Under the pieces are notes generated by a model that was given only the letters and a program-made list of their open reading frames with translations, was not told where the DNA came from and did no database searches. A stretch of DNA of 64,000 nucleotides from NCBI GenBank assembly GCA_048264105.1, contig JBLXDJ010000005.1, positions 186,001 through 250,000 of the forward strand. Direction: 5' to 3'. The position numbers were made by a program, and so were the translations under genes. Each line of letters begins with the position of its first letter. The stretch's first letter is position 1. This document shows positions 51,329 through 60,140 of this stretch, piece by piece. The stretch is from Oceanospirillum sp048264105. Its GTDB lineage: Bacteria > Pseudomonadota > Gammaproteobacteria > Pseudomonadales > Halomonadaceae.

Positions 51329-53758
51329 ATGCAGGCACCTAAGCCTTTGGCGCAATCCCGCCTGAAAAAACGCTGCGTGAAAAAACGTCTGCCCGCCAGT
51401 ACTGCACGCATCAAACCTCTGGATCGCTTTATCGGTCAGCAAAGGGCTGAGCATGCGGTGCGCTTTGCGATCGCTGTGCCTGATAAGGGGTACAACCTGT
51501 TTGCCGTCGGTGATAACGGTCTGGGTAAGCGCACTATGCTGAAACGCTTTTTGCAGCAGCACGCCAGTTCTCAGGCATCACCGGATGACTGGTGCTACGT
51601 CAATAACTTTGAATCTCCCCGTAAGCCCTGGGCGCTGCGTTTACCGGCAGGTAAAGCGGTCGAGCTGAAAAAAGATATGGAAGCGCTGATCAAAGAGCTG
51701 CGCCATGCGATTCCGGCTGCCTTTGAACAAGAAAGCTTTGTCGAGAAAGCCGAGTCGATTCGGGAAGACTTCTCTGAGCAGCAGGAAACCATGCTCAAAG
51801 AGGTTGCCGCAGAGGCCGCCAAGCATAAGCTTAAACTGATTCTGCAGACCCCCGGCGGGTACTCCTTTATGCCGGTTGATGAGGAGGGTGAGGCTTATGC
51901 GGTAAAAGAGTTTAACGCCCTGCCTGAAGAGACCCGTCTGGTCTTTAAAGACAGCATCGAACTGATGGAGAAAGATCTGAGGGCTGCTCTGCGTGATCTG
52001 GCTCATATGGAAAAGGATATCCGTGAGAAGCAGCAGACGCTGAACGAGAATATTACGCTGACCGCCATTCAGCACTGGCTGTCGGAGCTGCGGGACAAGT
52101 ACGCAGAACATGAGCGCGTACTGGATTACCTGACAGCGCTGCAGAAAGATCTGGTGGAAAATGTTGAGATCTTTCTGGAAGAGGATGAAAACACCGATGC
52201 GGTGACCCGCGCATCCCCGGATCATAAAATTCCGGCCCGCTATCAGATCAATGTAATGTCCACCAATGATGCCGATTCCGGCGCTCCATTGGTGATCGAA
52301 GATATGCCGACCCACAACAATCTGGTAGGTCATCTGGAAAATGTGACCTATATGGGCACGGTTGCAACGGACTTCTCCCTGATTCGTCCCGGCGCGCTGC
52401 ATCGAGCCAATGGCGGCTTTCTGATTCTGGATGCCGGTAAACTGCTGCAACAGCCTTACGCCTGGGATGGTCTCAAGCTGGCGCTGCGTACCGGTTGCCT
52501 GCGTATTGACACCCTTGAAAAGCAGCTGACGCTGTCCGGCAATGTCAGCCTTGAGCCGGAACCGATGGAGCTGAGTGTCACCATCGCTTTGCTGGGGGAT
52601 GCAGAACAGTATTACCTGCTGCAGCGGTACGATCCTGATTTTGGCGAGCTGTTTAAGGTGCTGGCTGAATTTGAAAGTGATATGCCGCGCAATGAAGAAA
52701 ATGAAGGCCTCTACGCCCGCCTGATCAGTTCTATGGTGAAGGAAGATGATCTTCTGCCGGTGAATCGTGATGCCCTGATGAAGGTGATCGAAGCCGGCTC
52801 CCGTCAGGCGGAGCATCAGAATCGCCTCTCTCTGAATGCGGCGGATCTTAAGCATCTGCTGCGGGAGGCTAACTACTGTGCCCGTGCCGATCAGAAAGAG
52901 CAGATCGATGCTCAATCCGTGGATCAGGCGCTGGAAGGTCGCGAGTACCGTTCCGGTCATATTCGTGAGCGGATGTTTAACAATATCCACGACGGCACCA
53001 TCCTGATTGATACTCAGGGCGAGAAAGTAGGGCAGGTTAATGGCCTGACGGTGTTGCGCATTGGTGAGAGCGAATTTGGTCAGCCAAGCCGTATCACAGG
53101 TACGGTACGTTACGGTAACGGTGAAGTGCTGGATATTGAGCGCAGTGTTCAGTTGGGCGGCGCGCTGCACTCCAAAGGGGTGATGATTCTCAGTGCCTTC
53201 CTGAATGCTCAGTTTGGTGTTGATGAACCGCTGCCATTGTCGGCCAGCCTGGGTTTTGAGCAATCCTATAACGGGGTTGATGGCGACAGTGCATCCCTGG
53301 GTGAGCTGGTCTGCCTTCTGTCCGCGATGTCCGGTGTTCCGGTGAAGCAGTCGTTAGCGGTTACAGGTTCGATGAACCAGTTTGGCGAAGTGCAGCCGAT
53401 CGGGGGCGTGAACGAGAAAGTTGAAGGCTTCTTTGCTACCTGTAAAGAGCGCGGTCTGACCGGTGATCAGGGTGTGATTATTCCGGTTCAGAATATCGAC
53501 AACCTGATGCTGAGTGACGAGGTGATCGACGCTTGTGCCAATGATCAGTTTGCGATTTATGCGGTCGAACATGCAGAGCAGGCGATCAAGCTGATGACCG
53601 GTGTACCAGCCGGTACCGCTAACGAAAAAGGACATTTTGCTCTGAACACCCTGTATGGGAAAATACAGCATCGTCTGAAAGAGCTGCGGGGAAAACCCCA
53701 CGGCAAACAGGGTAAAAGCAAACGCAAAAAAACAGCGAAGAAAGCCAGTACCAAATAA
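51329..53758 (+). CDS. Lon-related ATP-dependent protease (LonB-like, AAA_32 type)
   Basis: An 809-residue Lon-family protease of the AAA_32/YcbZ-like group. The N-terminal ATPase region includes GDNGLGKRTM (a variant Walker A near residue 60), and GGFLILDAGKLL. The protease domain has the Ser-Lys dyad: S654 in DGDSASLGE and K697 in GVNEKVEGFF. The last 40 residues are very basic. The ATG at 51329 follows AGGGAG; an in-frame TTG at 51308 is unlikely. DUF2489 and DUF327-like genes follow on the same strand. Confidence 0.9.
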   Translation: MQAPKPLAQSRLKKRCVKKRLPASTARIKPLDRFIGQQRAEHAVRFAIAVPDKGYNLFAVGDNGLGKRTMLKRFLQQHASSQASPDDWCYVNNFESPRKPWALRLPAGKAVELKKDMEALIKELRHAIPAAFEQESFVEKAESIREDFSEQQETMLKEVAAEAAKHKLKLILQTPGGYSFMPVDEEGEAYAVKEFNALPEETRLVFKDSIELMEKDLRAALRDLAHMEKDIREKQQTLNENITLTAIQHWLSELRDKYAEHERVLDYLTALQKDLVENVEIFLEEDENTDAVTRASPDHKIPARYQINVMSTNDADSGAPLVIEDMPTHNNLVGHLENVTYMGTVATDFSLIRPGALHRANGGFLILDAGKLLQQPYAWDGLKLALRTGCLRIDTLEKQLTLSGNVSLEPEPMELSVTIALLGDAEQYYLLQRYDPDFGELFKVLAEFESDMPRNEENEGLYARLISSMVKEDDLLPVNRDALMKVIEAGSRQAEHQNRLSLNAADLKHLLREANYCARADQKEQIDAQSVDQALEGREYRSGHIRERMFNNIHDGTILIDTQGEKVGQVNGLTVLRIGESEFGQPSRITGTVRYGNGEVLDIERSVQLGGALHSKGVMILSAFLNAQFGVDEPLPLSASLGFEQSYNGVDGDSASLGELVCLLSAMSGVPVKQSLAVTGSMNQFGEVQPIGGVNEKVEGFFATCKERGLTGDQGVIIPVQNIDNLMLSDEVIDACANDQFAIYAVEHAEQAIKLMTGVPAGTANEKGHFALNTLYGKIQHRLKELRGKPHGKQGKSKRKKTAKKASTK

Positions 53759-53808
53759 AGGCTGACCGAGCAGAAATGTACCGATGACCTAACCGGATCT
53801 GAGCAGAA

Positions 53809-54267
53809 ATGACAAACCAAATGGCCGTGCTACTGGCCGTTATCGCAGTAGCTATCATCATCGCTTTGGCTTTTTATGCCCTGAAGCTGCGCAAGCAGGT
53901 TGATCAGCGTGAAGCCGAGCGTTTAAAGGCGCTGAAAGAGGTGGAAACACAGGCGCGCCTGAAGACCATGGAGAATATCCATGTGATCTCCAAAGCGTTG
54001 GTGGAAGGCCAGTGTGATGTGATGGAAGCGAGTATCCGGATTCGTACCCTGATCGATATTATTGAGCCGGACTGGTTTGAGAAAGATGAGCTGAAGGTCT
54101 TTGCAGAGATCACCCGGCGTGGTGCTCACTTTGCTACCCATCAGGCCCGTAAAGAGCTGCCCAAGCAGGAGCGCATGAAGCAGGATCTTGAGCGTATCGC
54201 CCTGGAAGGCGAGTACCATGATGCGGCGCTTGATGGCGCGCGCTGGTTACTGCAGCAAAAGCCCTAG
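53809..54267 (+). CDS. DUF2489 membrane-anchored protein
   Basis: A 152-residue protein with one N-terminal membrane helix (about 6-26), a coiled coil (about 27-50) and a cytoplasmic domain of the DUF2489 family (HVISKALVEGQCDVMEASIR, DIIEPDW). Function is unknown. It follows the Lon-like gene after 50 bp and precedes the next gene by 30 bp, so the three may be one transcript. Confidence 0.85.
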   Translation: MTNQMAVLLAVIAVAIIIALAFYALKLRKQVDQREAERLKALKEVETQARLKTMENIHVISKALVEGQCDVMEASIRIRTLIDIIEPDWFEKDELKVFAEITRRGAHFATHQARKELPKQERMKQDLERIALEGEYHDAALDGARWLLQQKP

Positions 54268-54297
54268 TCGACCTATAAGTGCCAGCGGACAAACACC

Positions 54298-54762
54298 ATG
54301 ATTAATATTAACGACAAACTCAAATCCCTGCGTACCGGCGACGGTGCCCGTCGGGCGAAGACCAAAGAGACCGGTAGCGTGGGTAAAACCCGTAGCTTCA
54401 CCGATCATCTGGTACAGCAGGTGGATGAGATTAGCGCACCCACGCTGAACGATGAGCTGACCCGTATCCGCGAAGCACTTGATGATGCCTCCACCAATCT
54501 GGAGCGCAATCCCACGATTGGTAATCTTGAGATCTATCGTGCCTTGCTCAGTAACCTGATCGGTAAAGCCACCAAGGGTGCATACGAGGTTGAAGGCGTG
54601 GGTCCCGGCTGGAGTCTGACGGATAAACATCACGTGATCCGTAAGATTGATGAAGAGGCCGAGGAGCTGCTACTGCTGGTACTGAACGAGCAGAAAGATA
54701 CCCTCAAGATCGCCGCCAAGCTGACACACCTGAAGGGACTGGTGGTGGATCTTTTGTCCTGA
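54298..54762 (+). CDS. DUF327/YaaR-like protein
   Basis: A 154-residue soluble protein. The pattern of two helical blocks ending LKIAAKLTHLKGLVVDLLS, with NLEIYRALLSNLIGKA in the middle, resembles the DUF327 (YaaR) family of unknown function. No signal peptide or membrane segment is seen. A basic N-terminus (LKSLRTGDGARRAKTK) is variable in this group. It ends before two hairpins at 54786-54838. Confidence 0.65.
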   Translation: MININDKLKSLRTGDGARRAKTKETGSVGKTRSFTDHLVQQVDEISAPTLNDELTRIREALDDASTNLERNPTIGNLEIYRALLSNLIGKATKGAYEVEGVGPGWSLTDKHHVIRKIDEEAEELLLLVLNEQKDTLKIAAKLTHLKGLVVDLLS

Positions 54763-54785
54763 TCGCAATCTTGAGTTCTGATACT

Positions 54786-54838
54786 TGCCGGCCTTAACCG
54801 GCAGGCTGAAACGGCTGATCTCTGAATCAGCCGTTTTT
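54786..54838 (+). terminator. Double hairpin ending the DUF327-like transcript
   Basis: First TGCCGG-CCTTAA-CCGGCA, then AAACGGCTGAT / ATCAGCCGTTT with loop CTCTGA followed by TT. The second is a good intrinsic terminator. Confidence 0.85.
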
Positions 54839-54891
54839 GTATCCGCTGCATTTGGGTATTTGATATTAAGTATCAGGATGACTCGTGTGGT

Positions 54892-54953
54892 AATGCCTGA
54901 GCGAGAATGTCTGAGTGGTCTGTGAGCGAGAATGCCTGAGTGGCCTGAGAGAA
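54892..54953. repeat. 25-bp tandem repeat, about two and a half copies
   Basis: GAGCGAGAATG(T/C)CTGAGTGG repeats with period 25 (54899 and 54924), with a partial copy on either side. It lies between the terminator and the candidate small RNA gene; no function is known. Confidence 0.75.
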
Positions 54954-54961
54954 ATGGCAGG

Positions 54962-55150
54962 CAAAAAAAAGCCCCCACCAAAGTTGGCGGGGGCAGAAGT
55001 ATATATGCAAGAGCTAACAGAGGGTCTCTCAAAGAGATCATTCCATCGGAGACTACCCTAGTCTCCAGCCGGAAAGTGTTCAGTGTAAAACAGCCACCTC
55101 ATAGAGATGGCTAAACGCTGGACAAACCCGTTTGCAAATTTATTACGCGC
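54962..55150 (-). ncRNA. Candidate minus-strand small RNA
   Basis: A strong intrinsic terminator faces left: on the minus strand GCCCCCGCCA / TGGTGGGGGC followed by eight T (54970-54963). No leftward gene precedes it. Instead several stems follow in order: AGCCACCTC/GAGATGGCT (55092-55112), the perfect GGAGACTA/TAGTCTCC (55048-55066) and a weaker one at 55023-55039. A TAATAA box at about 55140 could be the -10. I do not recognise the RNA family. A leader peptide reading is possible but has no good ribosome site. Confidence 0.4.
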
Positions 55151-55657
55151 CTTCAAACACTGGAAAATGCTGCGCGACCCTATGTGCGTAATACTAAAGG
55201 CGAATACCGGGGTGGTCAATCTGAGGTGGTGGGTTTTAATGTAAAAAAAGGTTTACGCATTGCGTTTGTTCTATGAAGCTATTTAATTACAGCATAATCT
55301 TTTGTGTTAGGGTGGTTTTGTTGGTCTGATTTTGTATCCTAAAGCGCTGTTTGTATACCTGATGTGATAAAAATGCACTTCATCCAGTGAAATCAGCTGG
55401 ATTGTTATAGAAAGGCAGAAAATCCAACCGTATGTGAATGCCGTATTCAATAGCGTTATCAGCTGACCAATGTGGCTTTAGCGGAAAACGGCTTAGTCGG
55501 ACATACGGTCATCTTTCGTGATGGTGAGCTGTGTTTTCTGTCGGAAACTGGCGTTATGATTTAGTCAGTGCATCGGATCAAATGATCAACGGCAACCCCA
55601 ACAATAAAAATACCTCTGTACGAAATAAAGCGACCCACAACCCAAAGGCTTCTATAC
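55151..55657. other. Gene-poor stretch with possible gene remnant
   Basis: About 500 bp without an intact gene. From GTG 55472 to TAG 55564 a 30-codon reading (MALAENGLVGHTVIFRDGEL and so on) looks protein-like but is cut by a stop just upstream, so it may be a decayed gene end. The rest is AT-rich and unassigned, and must hold the promoter of the isomerase gene. Confidence 0.3.
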
Positions 55658-56230
55658 ATGACAAAGCAGGTTGAGTTTTTTTACGACATTGTGAGCCCTT
55701 ACAGCTACCTGGCAGCGGTTCAGCTGGAAGAGTTAGAGCAGCAAACCGGCTGCAACGTGATCTGGCAACCTCTGTTCCTGCCGGGGCTGTTCAAACTGAC
55801 CGGTAACCAGCCGCCGCAGACATTGGCGGAAAAGAAAACCTATCTGTTTGATAAGGATCTGCCCCGTATGGCGCGTTTTCTTCAGGTGCCTTATAACAAA
55901 CCTGACAGTTTCCCCTGCAACACCGTTTATGTGATGCGGGCGCTGATGAGCCTGCCAAATAAGGTACGTGCCGAGAAGAGTCTGGCCCTGTATGAACTTT
56001 TCTGGGGCGAAGGGCAGGACATTATCCATGACGACACCATCCTCTCCCTGTTGGGGCAGGAAGCACTGGACTATTCCAAAAGTGATGCCGGTAAAGCTGC
56101 TTTGATGGAAAACACCCAGCGTGCGGCGGACAAAGGTGCCTTTGGTGCGCCAACCCTGTTTGTTGACGATGAGATCTTCTTCGGCTGTGATCGTATGGCG
56201 CAGTTGAAGTACCATCTGCAGCTTGCTTAA
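55658..56230 (+). CDS. 2-hydroxychromene-2-carboxylate isomerase family protein
   Basis: A 190-residue DsbA-like thioredoxin-fold protein of the HCCA isomerase/GST-kappa group. FFYDIVSPYSYLA (about 7-19) holds the conserved Ser that binds glutathione in place of the Cys pair of DsbA; GAFGAPTLFVDDEIFFGCDRM is the conserved C-terminal part. Members act in naphthalene breakdown or as general glutathione-dependent isomerases; no aromatic pathway is nearby, so the natural substrate is open. ribE follows after 41 bp on the same strand. Confidence 0.9.
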   Translation: MTKQVEFFYDIVSPYSYLAAVQLEELEQQTGCNVIWQPLFLPGLFKLTGNQPPQTLAEKKTYLFDKDLPRMARFLQVPYNKPDSFPCNTVYVMRALMSLPNKVRAEKSLALYELFWGEGQDIIHDDTILSLLGQEALDYSKSDAGKAALMENTQRAADKGAFGAPTLFVDDEIFFGCDRMAQLKYHLQLA

Positions 56231-56271
56231 ACCCGATTTCACAGCATCTATTCATCTATATAGGAAGCGTT

Positions 56272-56883
56272 ATGTTTACCGGTATTGTTCAGGGCCGTGC
56301 GCCTTTGGTTGAGCTTGTTGAGAAAGAAAACTTCCGCACCCATATTGTCGAACTGCCGGATGAGCTTTTAGCGGGGCTGGAAACCGGTGCCAGTGTCGCC
56401 CATAACGGCTGCTGCCTGACGGTGACCCGGATCGATGGCAACCGGATCAGCTTTGATCTGATGCAGGAAACCCTGCGCCTGACCAATCTCGGTGATCTTG
56501 CGCTGGGGGATGAGGTGAATATTGAGCGTGCGGCGCGCTTTGGTGATGAGATTGGCGGCCACTCCATGTCCGGCCACATCATGTGTACCACCGAAGTGAA
56601 AGAGATTGTTGAATCAGAAAACAACTATCAGATCTGGTTCGCCCTGCCAGCAGGTTATGAACAGTACGTTTTTGAGAAAGGCTATATCGGTATCGATGGT
56701 ATCAGCCTGACGGTTGGTGCTTTGCAGGATGGCGGGTTCAGCGTCAATCTGATTCCTGAGACGCTGGAGCGTACTGTAATCGCTCAGCGCAAGGTAGGCA
56801 GCCGGATCAATATTGAGATCGATCCGCAGACCCAGGCGATTGTGGATACCGTTGAGCGGGTGATGGCGCGCCAACAGGGATAA
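56272..56883 (+). CDS. ribE: Riboflavin synthase, alpha subunit
   Basis: A 203-residue riboflavin synthase, joining two lumazine molecules in the last step of riboflavin synthesis. It begins MFTGIVQG and has two lumazine-binding repeats, each with its own conserved stretch (NGCCLTV at about 44-50 and DGISLTV at about 143-149). GGHSMSGH lies between them. Length is typical (about 200). Other rib genes are not in the window. A terminator follows at 56926. Confidence 0.96.
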   Translation: MFTGIVQGRAPLVELVEKENFRTHIVELPDELLAGLETGASVAHNGCCLTVTRIDGNRISFDLMQETLRLTNLGDLALGDEVNIERAARFGDEIGGHSMSGHIMCTTEVKEIVESENNYQIWFALPAGYEQYVFEKGYIGIDGISLTVGALQDGGFSVNLIPETLERTVIAQRKVGSRINIEIDPQTQAIVDTVERVMARQQG

Positions 56884-56925
56884 ATGCTGTTGCGTCGCTG
56901 AAACGGTTTCAGACGCAAAGAGAAG

Positions 56926-56957
56926 GAGTCATGAGTTATCTCATGGCTCTTTTTTTG
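56926..56957 (+). terminator. Intrinsic terminator after ribE
   Basis: GAGTCATGAG / CTCATGGCTC stem (one mismatch) with loop TTAT and a seven-T tail. Confidence 0.85.
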
Positions 56958-57125
56958 TGCAAGGCAGCAGAAACAGGCTTTTTTTTGCTGCAATGCGGTG
57001 CGTCAAAACACGTTGCCAACTTTTTTAAGGAAATCGGTAGAGTTTCTGCTCTGTTTGCTCGATTTTTACCCTACTTTTGGCTAAGATTGCCGCAAATGCA
57101 GAATTGACTGTATCGCTAACTGTTG

Positions 57126-57163
57126 AAACCTGGAAACTACCCTTTCCGGGTTTTGTTGTTTTT
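57126..57163 (+). promoter_or_regulatory. Terminator-like leader hairpin before the purine permease
   Basis: AAACCTGGAAA (57126-57136) pairs with TTTCCGGGTTT (57143-57153) with one G-U, loop CTACCC, then TTGTTGTTTTT. It ends only about 23 nt before the permease start, past any promoter, so it could act as an attenuator. No known purine riboswitch aptamer is seen upstream. Confidence 0.5.
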
Positions 57164-57185
57164 GGACTGGTTCAGGGCAAAACCC

Positions 57186-58475
57186 ATGCTGGAAAAATTG
57201 TTTAAGCTCCGTGAGCACAATACCAACGTAAAAACCGAAGTTATTGCAGGTATCACCACTTACCTGACGATGGCATACATTATCTTTGTTAACCCATCGA
57301 TTCTGAAACTGGCGGGCATGGATTACGGCGCTGTATTCGTCGCAACCTGTCTGGCGGCGGCTATCGGTACCCTGATTATGGGTCTGTGGGCTAACTACCC
57401 GATCGCGCTGGCGCCGGGTATGGGCCTGAATGCCTTCTTCACCTTTACGGTGGTGATGGAGATGGGTTACAGCTGGGAATCGGCACTGGGTGCCGTGTTC
57501 TTCTCCGGTATTATCTTTACCGTGCTGAGCCTGTTTAAGATCCGTGAGTGGATTATCAACAGTATTCCTCTCTCCCTGCGACTGGGTATTGCTGCCGGTA
57601 TCGGTCTTTTCCTGGCGCTGATCGCGCTGAAGAGTGCCGGTATTGTGGTTGATAGCCCTGCGACCCTGGTGACCATGGGTGACCTGTCTGATCCGACCGT
57701 TATTCTGGCGATCATCGGCTTCTTTATTATCGTATCCCTCTCTTATCGTCGTGTACTGGGTTCCGTGATGATCGGTATTCTGGTGGTTACGGTTCTGTCT
57801 ATCGTGATGGGTCTGAACGAGCTGAACGGTGTGGTGTCTGCACCACCAAGTCTGGCTCCGACCTTTATGGCGATGGATCTGGCTGGTGCGCTGGAAGTGG
57901 GCATGCTGAGTGTGATCTTCGCTTTCCTGTTTGTGGATCTGTTCGACACCTCAGGTACGCTGGTTGCTGTTGCTCAGCAGGGTAATCTGCTGGACAAAGA
58001 TAAGCGTCTGCCGCGTCTTGGCCGTGCCCTGATGTCTGACAGTGCTGCGACGATGGCCGGTGCTGCTCTGGGTACGTCTACCACCACCAGTTATATCGAA
58101 AGTACTGCCGGTATCTCTGCCGGTGGCCGTACCGGTCTGACGGCGGTTGTGGTTGCGGGTCTGTTCCTGCTGTCTCTGTTCTTCTCGCCGCTGGCAGGTT
58201 CTGTACCGGCTTACGCAACGGCGGGTGCGCTGTTTTACGTTGCGGTTCTGATGACGGCTGGTCTGGCTGAGGTGGACTGGAAAGACCTGACCGAAGCGGC
58301 TCCGGTATTTGTAGCGGCTATCGCAATGCCACTGACCTTCTCTATCGCGAACGGCATCGCTTTCGGCTTTATCACCTACGCGGGTATCAAGCTGCTGTCC
58401 GGTCGTCGTGAAGACGTGTCTCTGAGCGTGATGATTCTGGCTGCACTCTTTGTGGCTAAGTTCATCGTAGCTTAG
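57186..58475 (+). CDS. NCS2/AzgA-type purine permease
   Basis: A 429-residue permease with about 12-13 membrane segments. Marks of the AzgA-like adenine/guanine/hypoxanthine group: EVIAGITTYLTMAYIIFVNP, GLWANYPIALAPGMGLNAFF, DLFDTSGTLVAVA, GTSTTTSYIESTAGISAGGRTGLT. The ATG at 57186 follows AGGG; an in-frame TTG at 57123 lies inside the leader hairpin. apt follows 195 bp downstream, so uptake and salvage of adenine are neighbours. Confidence 0.92.
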   Translation: MLEKLFKLREHNTNVKTEVIAGITTYLTMAYIIFVNPSILKLAGMDYGAVFVATCLAAAIGTLIMGLWANYPIALAPGMGLNAFFTFTVVMEMGYSWESALGAVFFSGIIFTVLSLFKIREWIINSIPLSLRLGIAAGIGLFLALIALKSAGIVVDSPATLVTMGDLSDPTVILAIIGFFIIVSLSYRRVLGSVMIGILVVTVLSIVMGLNELNGVVSAPPSLAPTFMAMDLAGALEVGMLSVIFAFLFVDLFDTSGTLVAVAQQGNLLDKDKRLPRLGRALMSDSAATMAGAALGTSTTTSYIESTAGISAGGRTGLTAVVVAGLFLLSLFFSPLAGSVPAYATAGALFYVAVLMTAGLAEVDWKDLTEAAPVFVAAIAMPLTFSIANGIAFGFITYAGIKLLSGRREDVSLSVMILAALFVAKFIVA

Positions 58476-58540
58476 GGATATGCTTGCCGTGGCTTAAGGC
58501 TATGTTTGCTGTTGCCTGATGGGCAGCACAAACTGTTCAG

Positions 58541-58570
58541 ATGCCGACCTTAGTGTCGGCATTTGTTTGT
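58541..58570 (+). terminator. Hairpin after the permease
   Basis: ATGCCGAC / GTCGGCAT stem followed by TTGTTTGT; a moderate intrinsic terminator that separates the permease from apt. Confidence 0.65.
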
Positions 58571-58670
58571 CTGTTGCTTGAGTAAACGGCGTCTTTATTT
58601 ATTACCTGTACCGCTGTCAGGATCGTCAGCGTTATTGATGCGGAGCATCCGTTTTAAAAAAGGTTTACCC

Positions 58671-59234
58671 ATGTCTGATCGTGATGAAAACACTATGAAC
58701 AACACCGACTACCTGCGTTCTGTAATCCGTACTGTGCCTGACTGGCCGGAAGAAGGTGTGATGTTCCGTGATATCACGCCGCTGTTTCAGAACAAAAAAG
58801 CGTTTCGTAAGCTGATCGATACCTTTGTTCACCGCTACTACGATCACGATATTGATGCTGTAGCCGGTGTTGATGCCCGTGGTTTTATTCTGGGTTCGCC
58901 CATCGCGTATGAGCTGAATACCGGTTTTATTCCGGTGCGTAAGAAGGGCAAACTGCCTTTTGAAACTGTGCAGGAAAGCTACGATCTGGAATACGGTTCA
59001 GCCACGGTTGAGCTGCACACGGATTCTTTCAAACCCGGTGACAAGGTACTGTTGATCGATGACCTGATCGCCACCGGCGGTACCATGCTGGCCGCTGCGA
59101 ACCTGATCAAGCGTCTGGGTGCGGAAGTGGTGGAAGCCGCTGCGATTATCGACCTGCCGGATCTGGGTGGTTCAGCTAAGCTGAGAGAGCAGGGGATTGA
59201 GGTTTATTCAATCTGTGAGTTCGAAGGTGAATAA
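58671..59234 (+). CDS. apt: Adenine phosphoribosyltransferase
   Basis: A 187-residue type I phosphoribosyltransferase converting adenine and PRPP to AMP. The PRPP motif is VLLIDDLIATGGT (about 121-133); FRDITPLFQ near 35 and GVDARGFILGSPIA near 65 are Apt marks. The ATG at 58671 follows AGG; a longer reading from 58563 runs through the upstream hairpin tail and is rejected. It ends at a terminator. Confidence 0.96.
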   Translation: MSDRDENTMNNTDYLRSVIRTVPDWPEEGVMFRDITPLFQNKKAFRKLIDTFVHRYYDHDIDAVAGVDARGFILGSPIAYELNTGFIPVRKKGKLPFETVQESYDLEYGSATVELHTDSFKPGDKVLLIDDLIATGGTMLAAANLIKRLGAEVVEAAAIIDLPDLGGSAKLREQGIEVYSICEFEGE

Positions 59235-59283
59235 TTATTTATTCGAACCAAATTCTGAAGCTGTCATCCTAGGGTGATATCTG

Positions 59284-59311
59284 AAAGGGCATCGGAAACG
59301 ATGCCTTTTTT
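59284..59311 (+). terminator. Intrinsic terminator after apt
   Basis: GGCATCG-GAAA-CGATGCC hairpin with a GNRA-type loop and a T-run. Confidence 0.88.
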
Positions 59312-59405
59312 ATTGCTGTTTTATTATCGAAATTTTAAGCGAAGCCCTTCGTTCTGTTGTTCGGTGAAACTGACTAACAAGGCGCTTTGTGATGAGGAAA
59401 GAAGA

Positions 59406-60140
59406 ATGATGCGATATCCACGACGGATGACCGGTGTTATAGCGATCAGCAGTGCGCTGGCACTGACTTTGAGTGGTGGCATAGCACAGGCCGCAAGCCC
59501 TGCGAAACCTTTGGCTGAGGCTCTCAAGGGCACGGTCTGGCAGCTGGAGTCTTTTACCTCTATGGACGACTCAATTGGCGTTAAACGTCCTGAAAATCCG
59601 GAAAATTACACGCTTTACCTCAACCATGAAGGTCGCGCGGGTCTGCGTCTGGACTGTAATCGCGCTATGGGCGGCTGGTCTGCGGAAGCGGGTCAGGGTG
59701 ATGCGAAGACGGGTGATCAGTATGGCCAGTTCCGCTTTACGCCACTGGCAGGCACCCTGGCGATGTGTCCTCCCGGTAGTATGGGGCAGGAGATTCTGCG
59801 CCAGACCGGTAACATCACAGGTTTCGCCCTGCGTGATGGCAAACTGCACCTGAGTCTGAAAGCGGATGCCGGTATCTATAACTGGACGCCACTGGCGAAA
59901 GTTCCTGTCTCACCGGAGCAGGGTGGCCCTGCTAACTGGCAGGTGACCGGCGTAAACAGCTGGCTGAATCTGCGTAAAAGCGCGACGACCCGCTCTGATG
60001 TGCTGGCGCACCTGAAAGCAGGCACAGAGCTTGCCAGCAAAGGCTGTGATTACCGCAACGACCGTGTCTGGTGTGAAGTCGCCACACAGGATGGCAAAAC
60101 CGGCTTTGTTGCCCATGACTATCTGAAGTCGGCCCGCTAA
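59406..60140 (+). CDS. Exported META domain plus bacterial SH3 protein
   Basis: A 244-residue exported protein: signal (AISSALALTLSGGIAQAA), a META domain (about 38-155; GTVWQLESF, LDCNRAMGGW, LAMCPPGSMGQEIL) and a C-terminal SH3b domain (about 175-244; WLNLRKSATTRSDVLAHL, GFVAHDYL). META proteins are associated with stress or motility phenotypes and SH3b with cell-wall binding; the role here is unknown. The ATG at 59406 follows AGGA by 7 nt; starts upstream lie in the apt terminator. Its stop overlaps the convergent metR stop. Confidence 0.85.
   Translation: MMRYPRRMTGVIAISSALALTLSGGIAQAASPAKPLAEALKGTVWQLESFTSMDDSIGVKRPENPENYTLYLNHEGRAGLRLDCNRAMGGWSAEAGQGDAKTGDQYGQFRFTPLAGTLAMCPPGSMGQEILRQTGNITGFALRDGKLHLSLKADAGIYNWTPLAKVPVSPEQGGPANWQVTGVNSWLNLRKSATTRSDVLAHLKAGTELASKGCDYRNDRVWCEVATQDGKTGFVAHDYLKSAR

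Noticed and set aside
54670..55041. Minus-strand ORF over the small RNA region, possible leader peptide
   Set aside because: The start (55041) has no spaced ribosome site, and the frame runs through the terminator and tandem repeat into the 3' end of the DUF327-like gene.
57000..57125. Purine riboswitch upstream of the permease
   Set aside because: The conserved aptamer core cannot be found; only the terminator-like hairpin is supported.
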